DNA from: Phoronis australis
Taxonomy: Eukaryota; Phoronida; Phoronidae
Reading direction: 5' to 3'
NCBI GenBank assembly: GCA_002633005.1
Contig: NMRA01000001.1
Coordinates: 3,484,229 to 3,548,228 of the forward strand
DNA length: 64,000 nt
Part shown: positions 36,801 to 44,662 of the stretch, one piece after another
How positions within the stretch are numbered: the first letter of the stretch is position 1
How the letters are laid out: each line of letters begins with the position of its first letter
Position numbers and translations under genes: made by a program
The notes under the pieces: generated by a model
Seen by the model: only the letters and a program-made list of their open reading frames with translations
The model's database searches: none
Told to the model about the DNA's origin: nothing

Positions 36801-39416
36801 TTCATTAAGTCGTAACCTTCCATGTATGAAAATTGAGTTTTTAACCATGAAGTAGAATTGTTTCAACAAGTTCTGGTAATTTTGATGAACATATTTGGGC
36901 GTTACATGCTGTCTGCTGATGCTTGTAGGAAGCAGATGAGAACCTCAACTTTGAGGAGCAGATCCTGGAAGCGGCCAAATCAATTGCTGCTGCTACAGCT
37001 GCTCTGGTTAAGTCTGCGTCTGCTGCACAGAGGGAGCTAGTGGCCCAAGGGAAGGTATGTTGTATGAGCAAGTGTGCTCAAGTTGTGGGATACTTGATAC
37101 ACTGATCACGTACTGACAGATGTTTTAAGGCGCATTTAGAGGGACCTGGGTCCCTCTCCATACTGGGCCAAAAATATGGCACCCGCATGCCATTTTTAGT
37201 ACTGTTGCAAAGGTTGGTCCTTCGGAAATTGTGTTGGTGCCCCCCCTCACAAAATCCTAGATGCGCCAGTAGTATGGTACTTGGTGATTTATCCCTTCTC
37301 GCTCATTCTTATTCTAAGCTATACTGTTTAACTACCATTACAGGATAGGACAAATTTAAAGTAATTTCTACTCGTTTTAAAAATCTGATTAAAGATGTGC
37401 TAGGCCTTGAACATGCAGGTATAAGACATTTTAGCCGCTCCAGAAAGAAGACATCTTCTTGTGCCACTACAAAAGTATTTTAAGTCAATTGGCTTTGTTT
37501 TTTGATTGGTCAGGTGAGGACATCTTTCCACAAGTACTCGACTGACAAGGATGAACAGTGGTCCCAGGGACTCATCTCTGCTGTAAGTACATTAAGGCAT
37601 CTCTGTTGTTGTATTTATCATGCCAGATGTTCGTTGGAGCTTTTGGCTGTCCACGCATCTTTTTGGCAACAACATTCATAATGACTTCGTGGTTTGTTCA
37701 TTTTAGCAGAAGATGTATCCTTTGGTTTAATTCGAAACTTTAAACTACTATAAGATAAAATGAGTTTAAGACCGTTAAATGTGGCAGAAATTATGCCGCT
37801 TCTGACTTGACCCTGGACACAGTACACAAAAATCGAAAGCGATGTAGCACCTACCATTGAAGCGCATTCATGTGCCAATGTACTAGGGCTTGTTTCACGC
37901 GTTGACCTTGACTGAAATATTCTGCTGGGAAACCCACCTTAGATTATGGTTATTTCTGTTCCCGTTCATCTGTTGCCCTTTGACCTTTCCATCCAGGCTA
38001 AGGTGGTGGCCACCGCTACCCACAGTCTGTGTGAGGCGGCCAACTCCATGGTGCAGGGCCAGGCAAGTGAGGAGCAGCTCATCTCAGCCGCCAAACAGGT
38101 TGCTGGCTCCACCGCACAGCTCCTGGTCGCTTGCAAGGTCAAGGCCGATTCCGATTCAGTGGCCATGAAACGGCTACAGGTGAGAAAACGCATGTGAAGG
38201 AGAAATGGGACGTGTAACCAGGGAATATAGGATGTCTAGTTAAATGTGAACAGAAACTGGAGTTGATTTTGCTGTACACACCAAAAATGTCAAGTAAATT
38301 AAGCCACTCTTCCATACTCTTCGAATCTTGACAATCTGTTGAGTGACCGCTGTCCATTTATTAGACGGGGATGAAGCTTTGTGACAATGCCAAGATTTGT
38401 ATTGTGCCTGTCATTTTATTCTGACTTAATGTGTTCTCTTGGTTTGGTATCAAGTGATGTCGAAGACCTATGTATTTTAATTACTTTTTGTAATTTATTT
38501 AATATTCTTATTACCACAGCAAGGTCACTGGTCAAATGTCTCTGAGATTATGATTTGTAATACATAAATGTTGTAAGGATATAAATAAATGTGAATTTAT
38601 CCCAAGTCAAGAATCAAAGAACTCAATGTGTGACCAAAACCACAAATAGCAGTTTCAATTAGATTCCCGAGGCAAGTAGACCTTTGTTATCTGGCTGTTG
38701 ATCCTCCAAACTTATCAATTGTTACTGTCTATAGGCGGCTGGCAATGCTGTGAAGAGAGCTACAGAAGCTCTGGTAAAGTCGGCCCAACAGGCTAAAGAC
38801 CATGCTGACGGAGATGCAGACGTCGTTCACCTTAACACTAAGATGGTGGGAGGAATTAGACAGGTGAGTGGAGTGGAGGTTTAGGCTAAGTTTGTTGGGT
38901 TGCTACGATACAGGTAGAGTGTGGACAGAACGTGTAGATGGGTAAGGATAGTGGCTGTGTAGGAGGGGGGTGGGGAGGGGGGGTAGTGTTAGGTTTGAAT
39001 GATTCAGGGGTAGCAGGTGAGTTTGGAAGGTTACATTTTTAAAACAAGGGTGGTCCTGTTTTATAGGGGTGGTAGGATGATGATGATGGCTATTAAACCT
39101 TGTTGTGGTGTTATTGGTGTAGTGTTTGAGATAGGCCACACAAGGAGATATAGTGCTGTGGGACTGGCAACTAGTGACATCTGTGGTGGGAGAAATAACA
39201 CTGATAAGTGGAGCTAACAGCTGTTCTGTACAGACTGAGTGATGGAGAACCAAAGGTAACATTGACTATGTTGATTGTTTGCAGCTCATTGATGTGCAAT
39301 CGGAAATCATTCAGAAAGAAAAAGAGTTAGAGGCAGCCCGTGTTCGTTTGGCCAAACTCCGAAAGGAGAAGTACAAAGATTTGCCACCAGAGGAGGACAC
39401 TGGTGCTCTTTGGTAA
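3633..39416 (+). CDS. TLN: Talin, complete gene, 49 coding exons
   Basis: Talin is the cytoskeletal adaptor that binds integrin beta tails through its FERM head and vinculin and actin through its rod, activating integrins and bearing force at adhesions. I spliced 49 coding exons from the ATG at 3633 to TAA at 39414-39416. Every junction has AG/GT borders and the phases agree throughout, giving 2,555 residues, close to the roughly 2,540 of vertebrate talins. Segments match talin in order from the N-terminal MATLSLKISVVGSS to the C-terminal KEKELEAARVRLAKLRKEKY, with no missing block and no internal stop. Exons are 69-338 bp and introns about 0.2-2 kb. It is a single-copy, apparently intact gene. 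TLN is used as the family name; I cannot say whether it corresponds to vertebrate TLN1 or TLN2, which probably arose by a later duplication. Confidence 0.97.
5109..5180. other. Assembly gap in talin intron 2
   Basis: 72 Ns preceded by a C-run (5100-5108). The gap ends 19 bases before the exon 3 acceptor dinucleotide is complete, so no coding sequence is lost. Confidence 0.99.
6066..6236. mobile_element. Possible 171-bp MITE in talin intron 4
   Basis: gacctatcaccag at the left and the inverse of gacctatcgcaag at the right bracket 171 bp without an ORF. Outer bases also partly match (ctagaatt / ctaact when inverted). The arms are short, so confidence is moderate. Confidence 0.45.
7226..9452 (+). 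CDS. TLN: Talin exons 6-9: F2 and F3 (integrin-binding PTB fold)
   Basis: Coding exons are 7226-7353, 7861-8029, 8593-8850 and 9376-9452 (residues 220-429). Exons 6-7 complete F2 and run into F3 (TYGITFFLVK). Exon 8 is nearly all of F3. It has the basic stretch EKMKGKNKLVPRLLG and the KRWAASP loop at residues 359-365, whose Arg and Trp contact the integrin beta NPxY region in characterised talins. It ends with the QTTEGEQIAQLI helix, so the integrin-activating surface looks conserved. Exon 9 adds the acidic GDEESTMLEDSVSP start of the linker. Upstream of exon 8 is a partial tandem copy of the exon start, and intron 8 ends in a minisatellite. Confidence 0.96.
8445..8650 (+). repeat. Tandem duplication of intron 7 end plus exon 8 start (decayed pseudo-exon)
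   Basis: Unit 1 (8445-8546) and unit 2 (8547-about 8650) share the intron tail, the ctttctcag/cattctcag acceptor and the first 55 or so bases of exon 8, including an identical gtgccccgcctactagg. In the old copy the acceptor at 8490 survives, but one base has been lost after it. Splicing there from exon 7 (phase 0) would therefore run into the tag at the repeated 'ctactag'. Read in the ancestral frame it still gives a recognisable PRLLGISKK. It looks like a failed exon duplication, not a functional alternative exon. Confidence 0.75.
9188..9370 (+). repeat. Minisatellite touching the exon 9 acceptor
   Basis: About seven imperfect units built from ttcaatactatg and ttcaatattttg run without interruption up to the ttttcag acceptor of talin exon 9, so the acceptor's pyrimidine tract is effectively the end of the array. 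Units contain AATATT and are nearly self-complementary, so both strands are open in translation. Those open frames have no coding meaning. Confidence 0.85.
9980..12444 (+). CDS. TLN: Talin exons 10-14: linker, R1 and start of R2
   Basis: Coding exons are 9980-10160, 10668-10808, 11148-11308, 11718-11871 and 12276-12444 (residues about 430-698). Exon 10 encodes the flexible, Gln/Ser/Gly-rich head-rod linker (SSGSVALPAVLRAGNQGQ), the calpain-sensitive region in vertebrate talin; I cannot locate the cleavage bond here. Exon 11 starts R1 (SHAQRALVGNINSVVSSIKS). Exons 12-13 continue the five-helix R1 bundle (DETDYTAVGSAVATI, DAARRLAGAFGDLLNAAQ). Exon 14 opens R2 (LAKAVANATAALVLK). Confidence 0.95.
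12681..17373 (+). CDS. TLN: Talin exons 15-19: R2-R4 rod bundles
   Basis: Coding exons are 12681-12892, 13461-13574, 13831-13941, 15951-16082 and 17245-17373 (residues 699-931). The protein is Ala-rich amphipathic helix throughout. Signature pieces are ALATSQLVACTKVVAPTIHS (R2), AAATAVTKALTDLLQHIK and SMGDAPEMVKQARVLAQ (R3 region), and AKTLADATSRMVEAAK (R4 region). In the family these helices include cryptic vinculin-binding sites that open under force, and R3 is the weakest bundle and binds RIAM. Exons here are in phase 0 and encode about 38-44 residues each, roughly one helix per exon. Introns 17 and 18 are long, and intron 17 holds a 574-bp inverted-repeat element. Confidence 0.94.
14934..15507. 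mobile_element. 574-bp non-autonomous DNA transposon (MITE) in talin intron 17
   Basis: The two ends are inverted copies of about 36 bp: GGGCTGTTCCAGCAAAATCT at the left and its reverse complement at 15472-15507, each running into a G-tract and aaggca. Both ends are flanked by TAA, a possible 3-bp target duplication. The inside has no credible ORF. It has several copies of a short gggtggt(t/a) motif near both ends. The symmetry and clean ends make an excised-and-inserted DNA element very likely; the superfamily is not identifiable from this copy. Confidence 0.85.
17739..17778 (+). mobile_element. Retroelement-type 3' tail in talin intron 19
   Basis: gtttcacaaaccgactataa ataaaatgacttgacttgac also occurs at 61051-61092 with a few changes. 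The preceding sequences differ while the tail ends in TTGAC repeats, as expected for 5'-truncated non-LTR or SINE copies that share a 3' end. Confidence 0.5.
18181..22911 (+). CDS. TLN: Talin exons 20-25: R4-R6 rod bundles
   Basis: Coding exons are 18181-18294, 18682-18795, 19590-19724, 20067-20195, 20503-20586 and 22684-22911 (residues 932-1199). All are in phase 0. Recognisable talin segments are LVADQIPRLVQGIRG, MALIAACEDLI, AKAAVPTIGDPASQMSL, LAELRTAAAK, GQLVPLPGET and GNENYTGIAAKDTANSL followed by SANLIEEAKKAVANP. Exon 25 ends ...NRLAQ at a gtgaga donor that is repeated several times downstream. Intron 24 (20587-22683) is 2.1 kb with no gene in it. Confidence 0.94.
22376..22422. repeat. 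Short hairpin in talin intron 24
   Basis: tgaaacggccccca and tgggggctgtttcg form a stem of about 13 bp with a 17-base loop (ccaacgtaaagtaccca). It may be the end of an old foldback element. Confidence 0.5.
22884..23190 (+). repeat. Minisatellite made of copies of the exon 25 donor region
   Basis: The last 20 or so bases of talin exon 25 plus its donor (aatcaaaacagactggctca|ggtgagac) recur as imperfect 27-28 bp units downstream, several keeping ggtgag or ggtgtga. The first two extra units keep the reading frame. A donor used one or two units later would add 9 or 18 residues (VRQSNRLAK, VRQSDRLAQ). Further units accumulate stops and lose the donor consensus. Confidence 0.8.
23663..25719 (+). 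CDS. TLN: Talin exons 26-29: R6, R7 and R8 start
   Basis: Coding exons are 23663-23782, 24074-24411, 24820-25003 and 25453-25719 (residues 1200-1502). Signature pieces are NNCVNCLPGQRDVDAAIKLI, VTSARGTPQQLAGSSAQYSK, SKLLLAAKSMSADPNAPNAK, VTESINQLINVCTTAAPGQK and YFECLDSVMDKSKSLGEAMT. Exon 27 (338 bp) is the largest coding exon and ends in phase 2, completed by exon 28. In known talins R7 binds KANK proteins, and R8 is a four-helix bundle inserted into R7 that binds LD-motif partners. The order here is the same. Confidence 0.95.
26878..29182 (+). CDS. TLN: Talin exons 30-34: R8/R7 return and R9
   Basis: Coding exons are 26878-27039, 27375-27515, 28126-28307, 28450-28582 and 28910-29182 (residues 1503-1799). 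Matches include VLSAATTVAKHTSALCNVCR, KRHFVQSAKDVANSTANLVK, APGQKECDESIEKVNSAIKD, LDQASLAAISQNLAPR and LDLTKTVAESALQFTYACKE. R9 is the bundle that in vertebrate talin masks the F3 integrin site in the autoinhibited form; its length and order are kept. The only short intron in the block is intron 32 (28308-28449). Confidence 0.95.
29835..32188 (+). CDS. TLN: Talin exons 35-39: R10-R11
   Basis: Coding exons are 29835-29981, 30179-30280, 30636-30755, 31368-31514 and 32022-32188 (residues 1800-2026). Signature pieces are KVLDDAASSAGVVTMMIDGI, MSFVDYQTNMVRLAKQIV, GYKIKSRVQDLGSSCIDIVQ and DLDTTIMFATAGTLNADDGD followed by FADHR. The HR/EN junction (phase 2, completed by exon 40) is very similar to vertebrate talin. 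Exons 36-38 are the least conserved part of the rod here by eye. Confidence 0.94.
32544..34405 (+). CDS. TLN: Talin exons 40-42: R11-R12
   Basis: Coding exons are 32544-32853, 33452-33568 and 34115-34405 (residues 2027-2266). Exon 40 has LKTAKALVEDTKTLVAGAAS and ITRLADVVKFGAASLGSEQP, near-identical to other talins. Exon 41 starts IMVTNVTSLLKTVKTVEDEA. Exon 42 contains ATAKAVAAGNSCRQEDVMIA. The intron between exons 40 and 41 carries a minisatellite whose units resemble the acceptor and first codons of exon 41. Confidence 0.96.
33060..33451 (+). repeat. Minisatellite in intron 40 resembling the exon 41 acceptor
   Basis: Units such as gtagattatggtgatcaatg and tagtgaccaatatcatgtca repeat with period about 36 bp between 33115 and 33310, with more diverged copies to 33451. 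The true exon 41 border reads attgtag|attatggtgacgaatgtgac, so copies at about 33110 and 33320 look like duplicated acceptors (attgtag, attgcag) with the first codons attached. The unit interior has drifted to a cat/gat-rich sequence. Confidence 0.8.
34835..39416 (+). CDS. TLN: Talin exons 43-49: THATCH actin-binding module and dimerisation helix
   Basis: Coding exons are 34835-34940, 35393-35517, 36929-37054, 37514-37582, 37997-38179, 38735-38863 and 39285-39416 (residues 2267-2555). R13/I-LWEQ blocks are clear: DDWVDPDDPTVLAENELLSA, NFEEQILEAAKSIAAATAAL, EQWSQGLISAAKVVATATHS and AAKQVAGSTAQLLVACKVKA followed by DSDSVAMKRLQ. Exon 49 is a charged coiled-coil helix (IIQKEKELEAARVRLAKLRK) and ends PPEEDTGALW-stop. 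In the family this module binds F-actin as a dimer. Exon 46 is only 69 bp and replaces the vertebrate spacer before EQWSQGL with a sequence of similar length. Confidence 0.96.
37129..37267. mobile_element. 139-bp MITE in talin intron 45
   Basis: The ends are ggcgcatttag at 37129-37139 and its near-perfect inverse ctagatgcgcc at 37257-37267. A C-tract/G-tract lies just inside the right end (gccccccctcac). No ORF is present. The pattern ggcg(c/g)at(t/c)tag followed by a G-tract also occurs at 56014 and, inverted, at 56980, suggesting a family. Confidence 0.7.
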
Positions 39417-40077
39417 CTTGGAATGCTGGCAGCATTCTTGTTTCATATCTCAAGCCACCAAAGGAGACCAGTGCCTTGCCCATGACCTTTGACCCTATTC
39501 CTGTTTTTCTACAGGCAGCCCTGTATAGTGTAAATGAGTGTTCACCAGTGAAACGTTTTGTCACCCAACATGAAATCCTTTTGTGACTGCTCTTTAGCTG
39601 ACGACCCAAGACTGGGTTAGCATTATGTCTGTTGTGTTTAATTTAACTGTGTTTTATCTGATGAGAACAAAAAAGCATATTTGGTTTGCATAATTTGCAT
39701 ACCAACTATCGAAACCAATGCTTTACTGTTTAAAAAGAGTCTGTCCACATTATTTTTTCATGTTTTCAATCCTTTTCTAAAAGCCACACTAATACTCAAA
39801 AGTTGCCAGTCAGTCTTACAGTAAATTATGAAGACATATCGAGTATGTTTTGTGAAAGTCAGAGGTACCATGGTGTGAATCGTCGACCCTCCTGGATACC
39901 TGGTTGCTGTTATCAGTGTTGTTTTGCACTTTGCTTTGAGAAAGTTTAGTGTGGTGACTCACAGTTTCATGTTATAAGTCGAGATGCTTTGACTCTGTCT
40001 TTGCACGTGGTTATACACTCTATGGGCTGTTGTTTGCATTGAGTGTTGTATTGTTGTTGGGTGTACAGTGTCCCTCA

Positions 40078-40150
40078 CTCTCTCCCTCCCACACTGTCTC
40101 TCTCCACCTCTCTCTGTCTCTCTCTCTCTCTATATATATAAATATATATT
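40078..40150 (+). repeat. CT then TA simple repeat
   Basis: Runs of ctctcc/tctctctc pass into tatatataaatatata. It lies in the presumed talin 3' UTR. Confidence 0.85.
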
Positions 40151-40818
40151 GTACCTTCACTTTTGCCTTCTCTTTCTCTCCTCGTCTTTCCTTCTCTGGT
40201 TGGCATTGCATGCTCTATATATACTGGTAGCAGTATTGTATCATATGACTTTATTAGAAAGCATGGAACACCTAGCCATCTTCCCAGTTTATATAATGTA
40301 CAAAGGTATAGCTAAGGTGAATGGTGATTGCAATGTGTTTTGAAAAACTGTTTTCAGTGATAGATCATAGATATCTTTTTATTTTTAAACATGATCAAAA
40401 TTCTGTGTTGTCAATTTGGATAATCCCAGTCACATAACTGTCAGATATGACTTTGTTCTCGTGTGACTTGAGATTTTGTTCAGAACAGTTATCTCATTGA
40501 CAGAGTTAGGTTTTAGGGTGGTAAATTGCGTGGTCCAGTTTGTGCTTCAAAGTCCTTGTTGCTTCTTTTGCAAGTTTTTGTGCTGTGAAATTTTTCAATT
40601 TGTAAATGTGCCATGAGTTAAGGTGTGTGTGTCGGGTGATTAAGCGAGAGTTGTCACATTTTTGTAGCATCTGTTGTTGCTGGTTTTCTGTTTGACTCTT
40701 TTCAAGTCCAGCTCAAAACAATAGCCGGAGTTATGTCACATGGTATGCAGTGCATTCTACATCTGTTGGTTAGTAATTAATGAACTAGTTTGTTAAAAAG
40801 TTTATGTAATCACCAACT

Positions 40819-41082
40819 TTTTAAGTCTGGTCTGCATGCCACCTTTTGGTCACATCATGTGAACTAATGAACATTAGTCCAAAAAGATTTCTGCCCCCAA
40901 CTGGGACTGGGACCTAGGACTTTCTGTTAACCATGCAGATGGTCTTGCCACTGCCAGAGTGTTTGAACGGCTAGCAGAAGGTCCTGGGTTGGAGTCCGGT
41001 CAGGAACAGTAATCTTTTTGGACTTATGTTAATTAGGCCACGTGATGTGGCCAACAGGTGGTGTGCAGACCAAACTTAAAAT
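40819..41082. mobile_element. 264-bp inverted-repeat element (MITE) in the presumed talin 3' UTR
   Basis: The left arm (ttaagtctggtctgcatgcc then ..ttggtcacatcatgtg) and the right arm ending ..ccaacaggtggtgtgcagac are inverted copies over roughly 65 bp. The centre is also self-complementary: aggactttctgttaacc pairs imperfectly with ggctagcagaaggtcct. The whole 264 bp can fold into one long imperfect hairpin. The right half contains gggttggagtcc, reminiscent of a pol III B box, but no convincing A box. Confidence 0.75.
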
Positions 41083-44000
41083 GTTAGTGATCTATATATA
41101 AGTTTATCCAGTATTTAAGGTATGGTACAAGTGTACAGAGGAACAAACTTTTTAATACACCACAAAGGTACAAAAGGAAGTTGACTGAACTTGGGACTAT
41201 TGTAATATTTTAGATCGAATTAGTTAGTGTTAGTAAGTTAACTAGTTTACTAGTTTATCTGTTTGTCTTTAGTACTTTTACATGGGAGATTATAGATGAA
41301 GAGGAAATGACAACTTAGACAAAATTTTGTTGTTTGCTTTAAGCAGTTCTGCGCTCACATAAGCATGGCATCTCAAGGAACAAAAACTAGGCTTATTATT
41401 TTTACGGTCAAAATGCATTATTATCTTTGTCCTTGTTATTATTGCTTCTATTATTATTATTACTATTATTATTATCATAATTATTATGAACATTGTGATT
41501 GATATTTCTGGTATAATTATTAGTGCGTCCACAAGTGTTCAATACTAACAGAAAACTGCTTGGGATATTTTGCTGGACATATCAATTGACTTTTTGTTGA
41601 CTCTTAAATTTCCTGGGACATGGACAAAAAGTACCTAGACTTTATATACATTTCTTATACACAGTATAATAAAATTGAATATTTCTGGTTTAATTCTTGT
41701 TGGTTATTGGGAATTCCCAGGAAATCTAAACCTCTTCCTCTCCCACAGTAGTGGTGATTCAGTCAGGATCTCTTATCACCCATTCTGGGGTTTTCTTTGA
41801 CTAGGACATATTTGTGCTAACTTTCATGGTTTGATTTAAAATGTTATCTGGTATTGGATGGAGCATTTTGTTAGAGGGTGAAGAACTGTTATTGGCAGCA
41901 AATAACGAAAAGGAATAATCTGTATTAAATAAGGAACCATCTTTAAGATCAACAATACAGCAACTTGTCCACAGAAGTGTTGAAACTGTTATCAAGCTTT
42001 TGTCCTAAAAGAATGAAAATGTACTGGCCAAATGTTGATAGCGGAGTCATAAACCAACAGGTCTCGTGAGATCTTTACATAACAGTCTGAGTCGCTGCTC
42101 TGGTAAAGCTTGCGTAGCCAGCAGCTTCGGTCTGCACGTCTGTGGTGTATGGCGGTGGACCGCATTGACTGGAAAAACATTTGGCGCGGCCCCCGCAGGC
42201 TCAAAAAGTAGACGGGAAAATTAAACCTGTTTTTAAGGGGATTTAAAAGAACCTTCTATCACAAAAAACGACAATTTTGGATTAGACCGCTTGCGTATCT
42301 CAAATTGTTCCTTAATCAAAATGGGTGTGTTTTCTGGGCTTTGAAGTACTAATAGTTATTCCGTGCTTGAGACTCAGTGTGCTTTCGGCGGATGCGAAAA
42401 CTCAAGATCATGCAAGACTTCGCGAGATGTAGCCGTGTATTGCAAGCGAAGCACGTGATCACACTAGCCTGTCATTCGTAAGATTCTTACCTCTAAAGGA
42501 CTCGGCACAGGCTCTACAAGTGCACGATGTCATTTTATTCTTCAAGCATGGTCTTCAGCCATCATGGAATTGTAAGATCCTTGTTAGACTAATTTGAAAT
42601 CACATCTCTAGAGTAAGAAATAAGTTGAGACCAATTCTAAAGGAGAATATGGTATGAATCAAAAAGGTATTTTCTTCTACCGTGAGAACGCAGGTTTATT
42701 AGTCGCTTTAACTTTACCCGTCCAGTACTGGGATTTCACCACCGTGGCCACGTGTTGTACGCAAGTACCCGCATATTGCGTGGAAACAATCTGCGAAGTG
42801 TGTTGGTAGGTATACTGTCAAACTTGAGAAGTCGCTGACATCAACCCCACAGGTGCTGATAATGGATTCCCTGTGACATTCTTTGACAAAACTCGCTTTG
42901 TGACATTTTGAGAATTCTGTGACAAAATGTGTGTTTTTTGCCGAGTCAAGTAGGCTGTTAGTGTTTTGTTGGGTTTACATTTATTTTAGGCAGCATCAAG
43001 TGATGGTTTCTTTTTTCACAAAATGTTAAGTTATGGCATTCTTGAATATCTGAGTTTTGTTGTGTCTCACATGTGTGACAAAAGCAAACTTGACGCTACT
43101 TACACTTACAAAAAGCACCATAAAAGCTGTGTCGATTGAGTCTTCCCTGTGATGTCCCCAAAATTTTGAGACCTGGCAAGTTGTGGTTTGCCATTAAACA
43201 TGATTCGATTCCCCGCAGCTGTTTGTTTGGGAAATATACGGGAAACGTACCGATTCCTTAGCCCACAGTGTGGCGTCCGTCGGGACAGTCCAACGCTATG
43301 AGAGCGATAATTTACGCGCGCACTTCAAGAAATACGCCGGCACATATGTAACTCTTAAAGTGCTTTAAAATACCATTCACCTCGTTTTGTCAAGTGACTA
43401 CACACAAGGGTGAATTCAATATCCCAAATACGAGAAAAGCGATTTTGATTGAAACTTGAATTGCGTAGCTCCACGAACATGAGCCTAATGAGAGATGTGA
43501 ACGTGTTCAGCGCCAGTGTGTCATGTCCACCAACACGCGACATTGTACAAACTTGTGCCTTATTCGCACTTCTCTGATGTCCCGCGGGAAAGTGGAAAGA
43601 ACCACAGCGTAGTCAAATGCTAGTGAAACGCCGCAAACACCAACACAACGCCTCGCCATTCTTCAATATACTTTGAATTACGGGGAAACTAGCAACATCA
43701 CACTTAACACAATGGGGGAGGGGGTGACTAATGATTTGATTGGTTGTCCCGACGTTTCGACCAATAAGTGCTCGTAACTCTAGATAGGCTAATTATCGTA
43801 TCGTCAAATAGTGCGGGCATTTGACAGCTGATCGACTGGTGAGGTTGTTTTAATGTTTTCGATATGAAATTGATGATTTTAAGAACTTTTATTACTATAA
43901 GTGTTTTTACAATCAACATGTGCAGGGTACAGTAGAAAATTAAGTACTAATGTTTATTTTATCAAATTACAATCACCAGAGCTAAATTTCTACAATGTCA

Positions 44001-44662
44001 CTACAGTTCGATGGGCCAACATGTATCTGCCTGCCATAGGCCGTCAATGTGTTCCATTTCTTGTAATGGTTTTCTGCAACAGTTGCTAATTTTGCTCCAT
44101 TTCTTCTCCAAACTACTATTACCTTATCATTTTATTATTCCAAAACATGTTATGCAAATCCATCACAAAATGATGCACGCACAGCGACTGAGGTTTTGGT
44201 GTTTCTGTTTTACCAAAAGCATGCATTGAACTGTGACCTGTGAACCTCGAGTGTCGCTTGATCACACGATGCTTCGCATGCACAAGGTCAAAAGTGTTAT
44301 GGAGAGGTGTTTTTGTAAAAACAGAAATACAGCAGTGGTTGCTTTAGGTTTCACAAGATCACATTACTCCAAAGTTGGTGTTTTAACGTGTGGAGTTAAT
44401 GTTCCGTGACAAGTAAAGTGAGGTAGATTGTACCCATTGATAGCCTTTACTGTTTCGAAGAATTTGTCATAAAAAGGCACAGATATCTCCTTGAAGACGT
44501 CGTTTCTCGAAATACAATAAATGATACCACAAATACAGGTTAAAATCAGTACTTCGATGATCATTAATTAGATTAAATCGTAGAACTGAATAAACCAAAT
44601 TCATAACAATCTTTCGCCCATGTGATAAAATTGTTAATGAACAATTTCCACTTTTAAAAATT

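Larger units (their letters stand above)
39417..44662 (+). other. Talin 3' UTR candidate and intergenic spacer
   Basis: No coding sequence is seen between the talin stop and the BTB gene. The first exact AATAAA on the + strand that I see is at 41668-41673, which would give a 3' UTR of about 2.25 kb; an earlier variant signal could shorten it. The stretch holds a CT/TA simple repeat (40078-40150), an inverted-repeat element (40819-41082), an ATT-rich tract (41437-41490) and, from about 42870 to 43150, several TGTGACA-type motifs. Short open frames here are not credible. Confidence 0.5.

Noticed and set aside
41437-41490. ATT-rich tract as a CRISPR-like or ordered repeat array
   Set aside because: It is a simple trinucleotide repeat; no spacer structure, and this is animal DNA.
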